From contig NZ_FCOT01000013.1 in assembly GCF_900046455.1 (NCBI RefSeq), forward strand, positions 186,001-250,000: a DNA stretch of 64,000 nt, in the 5' to 3' direction. Shown here one piece after another: positions 61,292 to 64,000 of the stretch. A model generated the notes under the pieces. It did no database searches, was not told the origin of the DNA, and saw nothing but the letters and a program-made list of their open reading frames with translations. How positions within the stretch are numbered: position 1 is the stretch's first letter; the number at the start of each line of letters is the position of its first letter. This DNA is from Cellulomonas timonensis. GTDB taxonomy: Bacteria; Actinomycetota; Actinomycetes; Actinomycetales; Cellulomonadaceae. The position numbers and the translations under genes were made by a program.

Positions 61292-62889
61292 CCGCACGCC
61301 GTGTGGCGTCGACGCCACCGCAGATCGCCGGGCACCGCTTCATCCGGGTGCTCGGCCTCGGCGGCTTCGCCGACGTCTTCCTGTACGAGCAGGACCTGCC
61401 GCGCCGTCTGGTCGCGGTGAAGGTGCTGCTCGCGGGGTCGCTCGACGACGAGCTCCGCACGGGGTTCCGCACCGAGGCGAACCTCATGGCGCAGCTCTCC
61501 CACCACCCGTCCATCGTCACGATCCACCATGCGGACATCGCGTCCGACGGCCGCCCGTACCTGGTGATGGAGTACTGCTCTGGCCCGGCCCTCGCCGAGC
61601 GGTACCGGCGTGAGCGCATCTCGGTGCCGGAGGCGCTCCGGATCGCGGTGCGCCTGGGCTCCGCCGTGGAGACGGCCCACCGGGCGGGGATCCTGCACCG
61701 GGACATCAAGCCCGCGAACGTGCTGACCACCGACTTCGGCTGGCCGGCGCTCACCGACTTCGGGATCGCCGCCACGACGGGCGCCGGGGCGGGGGCCGCG
61801 CTCGGCATGTCGATCCCGTGGTCGCCGCCGGAGCTCCTCGCGCAGCGGCCCCACGGGGACGCCCGCTCGGATGTGTACTCGCTCTCGGCGACGGTGTACT
61901 CGCTGCTCGCGGGCCGCACGCCCTTCGAGGCGCCCGGCAGCCCCAACGGCGCCGCCGACGTCGTCGCCCGGATCGAGCGGAGCCCGGTGCCGCTCACCGG
62001 CCGCGAGGACGTCCCGGCGTCGCTGCAGGCCGTCCTGGCTCGCGCGATGGCCAAGGACCCTGACCAGCGCTTCGCCACGGCGGCCGCGTTCGCGCGTGCC
62101 CTCCAGCAGATCGAGGCGGCCCTCGGCTTCGCGGTGACGCCGCTCGACCTGCCGGACGACGCGCGCCTCAACCCGCCGATGTCCGCCGCCCAGCTCCTCG
62201 CCTCGTCGGCCCCGGCCAGCGACGACGCGACCCGGTTGCGCCCCGTGATCAGCATCGACGCGACGGGCCTGCCCGCGCAGATGTCCGCGCGCACCCACGC
62301 CGGCGCTCCGCCTCCGCCTGTCGAGCAGTCACAGCCCGAGTCGACGGTGGACCCGTCGCCCGTCGCCCATCCGGCTCCCGCGCTGGGCCTTCCGGCGGGC
62401 GTGCAGTCGGCGCGGCCGGTGGCCCCGCTGGGGAAAGCGGTCCGGGAGCGGGGAGCAGACTCCCGCCGGGGCATGCGCCGGGCGATCGGCTCGGTGTCGG
62501 CGGTGCTCGTCGTCGCGGTGCTCGCCGGGGTCGCCGCGCTGACCCTGGGCGGCCGTGGCGATGCGCCGCTCGGGCCGGGGTCCACCGCCACCGAGCTGGT
62601 CGCGCCCACAGTCGGGGGCGTGTCGGCGGTGGTGCCCGCGCCGTCGGACCTCGTCGGGCGCCGGACCGCGGACGGAGTCGAGTTCACCTGGGCCAACCCC
62701 GACCCCGCCGACGGCGACCAGTACCTGTGGGGTGTGCGCACCGCGACCGGCGGCACGGAGCTGGAGCTCGTCGCCGAGCGCCGGGTGTCCGTCCCCGCCG
62801 CGCCTGACGAGCCCGTGTGCGTGGAGGTCTCCATCGTCCGGGCGAACCGCGCGTCGTCGTCCCAGCCCGCGGAGGCCTGCGCGCCATGA
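61288..62889 (+). CDS. Transmembrane Ser/Thr protein kinase with extracellular FN3-like domain
   Basis: Kinase of 533 residues. The catalytic domain (about 15-275) has GLGGFADVFLYEQ (P-loop), VAVKVL (Lys), ILHRDIKPANVL (HRD) and LTDFGIA (DFG). The activation segment ends IPWSPPE instead of APE. A Pro/Ala-rich juxtamembrane region precedes one helix (VSAVLVVAVLAGVAALTLGG, about 410). The outer part (about 445-530) looks like a fibronectin type III module (GVEFTWANPDP, YLWGVRTATGG). PASTA repeats are absent. GTG overlaps the FHA stop. Confidence 0.93.
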   Translation: MTARRVASTPPQIAGHRFIRVLGLGGFADVFLYEQDLPRRLVAVKVLLAGSLDDELRTGFRTEANLMAQLSHHPSIVTIHHADIASDGRPYLVMEYCSGPALAERYRRERISVPEALRIAVRLGSAVETAHRAGILHRDIKPANVLTTDFGWPALTDFGIAATTGAGAGAALGMSIPWSPPELLAQRPHGDARSDVYSLSATVYSLLAGRTPFEAPGSPNGAADVVARIERSPVPLTGREDVPASLQAVLARAMAKDPDQRFATAAAFARALQQIEAALGFAVTPLDLPDDARLNPPMSAAQLLASSAPASDDATRLRPVISIDATGLPAQMSARTHAGAPPPPVEQSQPESTVDPSPVAHPAPALGLPAGVQSARPVAPLGKAVRERGADSRRGMRRAIGSVSAVLVVAVLAGVAALTLGGRGDAPLGPGSTATELVAPTVGGVSAVVPAPSDLVGRRTADGVEFTWANPDPADGDQYLWGVRTATGGTELELVAERRVSVPAAPDEPVCVEVSIVRANRASSSQPAEACAP

Positions 62890-64000
62890 GCCTCGTCTCC
62901 GTCCGTCGTCGCACGGCCCAGGTCGCCGCAGTCGTCACCGTGCCAGCCGTGCTCGCCGTGCTGGCCCTGGTGAACCCGGGCTTCCCGCTCGCGCGCGTCG
63001 ACCTCAACGACTCCGGCGTGTGGCTGACCGCCACCGAGTCGCTGCGGCTCGGGCGGCTGAACGCGCAGGTGGAGGAGCTCAACGCGGGGCTGGTGACCAC
63101 GGGCAGCAGGTTCGACGTGCTGCAGGATGGCGCCGACGTGCTGCTGGTCGAGCCCCTCACGGTGGCCGTCGTCGACCCGGCGTCGGTGACGCTCACCGCG
63201 CAGGTCGCGACGCCCTCGGGCGCCGAGGTGTCGATGGGCGGCGGCGCCGTGGCCGTCGTCGCGCCCAACGGCGACGCCTGGGTGCGCCCGTTCGCCCAGC
63301 TCGGGTCGTTGGCGCCCAGCTCGGACACCCCGGACATGGCCCTCGGCGAGGGTGGCAGGGTCGTCGTCACCGACGCGGGTGTGGCGTACGGCGTGGCGGG
63401 GGAGACGGGCGACGTCACCCGTGTGGCGCTGGTCGACGGGCAGCCGCAGGCCGAGCCCGCGGGGACGCTCGGCGCCGGGGTCGAGCAACTGACGGCGGTC
63501 GGCGACGAGCCGGTGGGGCTCAGCGAGGGCACGGTGCGCACGCGCCAGGCGGTGATCGACGTCGGCGGCGGTCGTGACCTGGTGCTGCAGCAGCCCGGGC
63601 CTGCGGACGACTCTGTGCTGGTGGCGACGCGCGACGCCCTGGTCGAGGCGCCGCTGGGTGGCGGCGAGGCCGTGCGCCACGCGACGGCCGGGCAGGGCGT
63701 GCCCGCGGCGCCCGTGCGGCTGGACGGCTGCGCCCACGGGGCATGGGCCACCGGCTCGGGCTCTTACCTGCGCCGATGCGGCGACGGCACGGCCGAGGTG
63801 CTCGACCTGGAGGGCATGTCCACGAGCGACGAGCTCGCGTTCCGGGTCAACCGCGGCGTCGTGGTGCTGAACGACACCCTGCGGGGGCGGCTGTGGATGC
63901 CCCTGGAGGACACCGAGCTCCGGAAGCCCAACTGGCAGGACATCGTCCCCGAGGACGAGCCGGAGGACAGCGAGGAGGACGCCGAGGGCGCGGCGACGAC
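62886..64000 (+). CDS. Large membrane-anchored secreted protein, N-terminal part (3' end outside window)
   Basis: Open from ATG 62886 (ATGA overlap with the kinase) to the right edge, at least 371 codons. A basic start MSLVSVRRRTAQ precedes a helix (VAAVVTVPAVLAVLALV), and the rest is exported. It shows repeated beta-propeller-like strands (GGAVAVVAPNGDAWVRP, GRVVVTDAGVAYGVAG, LEGMSTSDELAFRVNRGVVV) and an acidic run at the end of the visible part. In related actinobacteria this position encodes very long proteins with Ig-like/FN3 repeats next to kinase, FHA and MoxR genes; the continuation here is inferred only. Confidence 0.82.
   Translation, partial: MSLVSVRRRTAQVAAVVTVPAVLAVLALVNPGFPLARVDLNDSGVWLTATESLRLGRLNAQVEELNAGLVTTGSRFDVLQDGADVLLVEPLTVAVVDPASVTLTAQVATPSGAEVSMGGGAVAVVAPNGDAWVRPFAQLGSLAPSSDTPDMALGEGGRVVVTDAGVAYGVAGETGDVTRVALVDGQPQAEPAGTLGAGVEQLTAVGDEPVGLSEGTVRTRQAVIDVGGGRDLVLQQPGPADDSVLVATRDALVEAPLGGGEAVRHATAGQGVPAAPVRLDGCAHGAWATGSGSYLRRCGDGTAEVLDLEGMSTSDELAFRVNRGVVVLNDTLRGRLWMPLEDTELRKPNWQDIVPEDEPEDSEEDAEGAAT

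Overview
The window is about 73% GC (eye estimate), with GTG/TTG starts, many ATGA/GTGA start-stop overlaps and a run of conserved genes in actinobacterial order (leuS, degV, comEA, comEC, holA, rpsT, lepA, hemW, hrcA, dnaJ2, rsmE, phoH, ybeY, corC-like, era). Gene content and protein style suggest a member of the Micrococcales, probably Cellulomonadaceae (Cellulomonas-like). It is chromosomal. I see no tRNA, rRNA, CRISPR array, insertion sequence or prophage.

Layout. 0-12 kb: end of an ABC-2 exporter operon, a VOC protein divergent from an ECF sigma factor with a SnoaL-like tail, an MBL-fold protein lacking its metal histidines, a CYTH protein, an NAD(P)-binding reductase, a GH13 amylase-like enzyme, DUF488 and a CatE-like dioxygenase. 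8.8-12.8 kb (minus): a thiamine/HMP ECF transporter (ykoF-ykoE-fused ATPase-ykoC) under a TPP riboswitch. 12.9-18.7 kb: CHAD protein, glutathionyl-hydroquinone reductase-like GST, an uncharacterised lipoprotein and a membrane metallophosphoesterase. 18.7-22.1 kb: Mn/Zn ABC transporter plus its DtxR/MntR-type regulator. 22-24.6 kb: MFS pump and fatty-acid desaturase. 24.7-32.3 kb: leuS, degV, competence genes, holA. 32.3-35.6 kb: two EAL-like proteins divergent from a 44-residue secreted-peptide gene followed by an XRE-TPR regulator; this is the best candidate for an undescribed (RRNPP-like) signalling module. 35.7-45.4 kb: rpsT, a PemK-like protein, an ATP-grasp/alpha-E/transglutaminase operon, a PAS-GGDEF-EAL protein, lepA and hemW. 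45.4-50.5 kb: small membrane proteins, DUF3097 and a DHA2 exporter. 50.5-57.3 kb: CIRCE-hrcA-dnaJ2-rsmE-phoH-ybeY-corC-era. 57.4-64 kb: membrane-anchored hydrolase, then a PP2C-FHA-Ser/Thr kinase-large exported protein operon cut by the window end.

Assembly quality matters. Illumina Nextera adapter sequence is embedded in at least three places (12,496-12,571; 15,252-15,356; about 46,632-46,664). Each breaks a gene (ykoF, the 15-kb lipoprotein, a DUF4870 gene). lepA carries a short frameshifting deletion between repeats, and the 47.3-kb membrane protein a probable one-base frameshift. These breaks are more likely assembly errors than biology.
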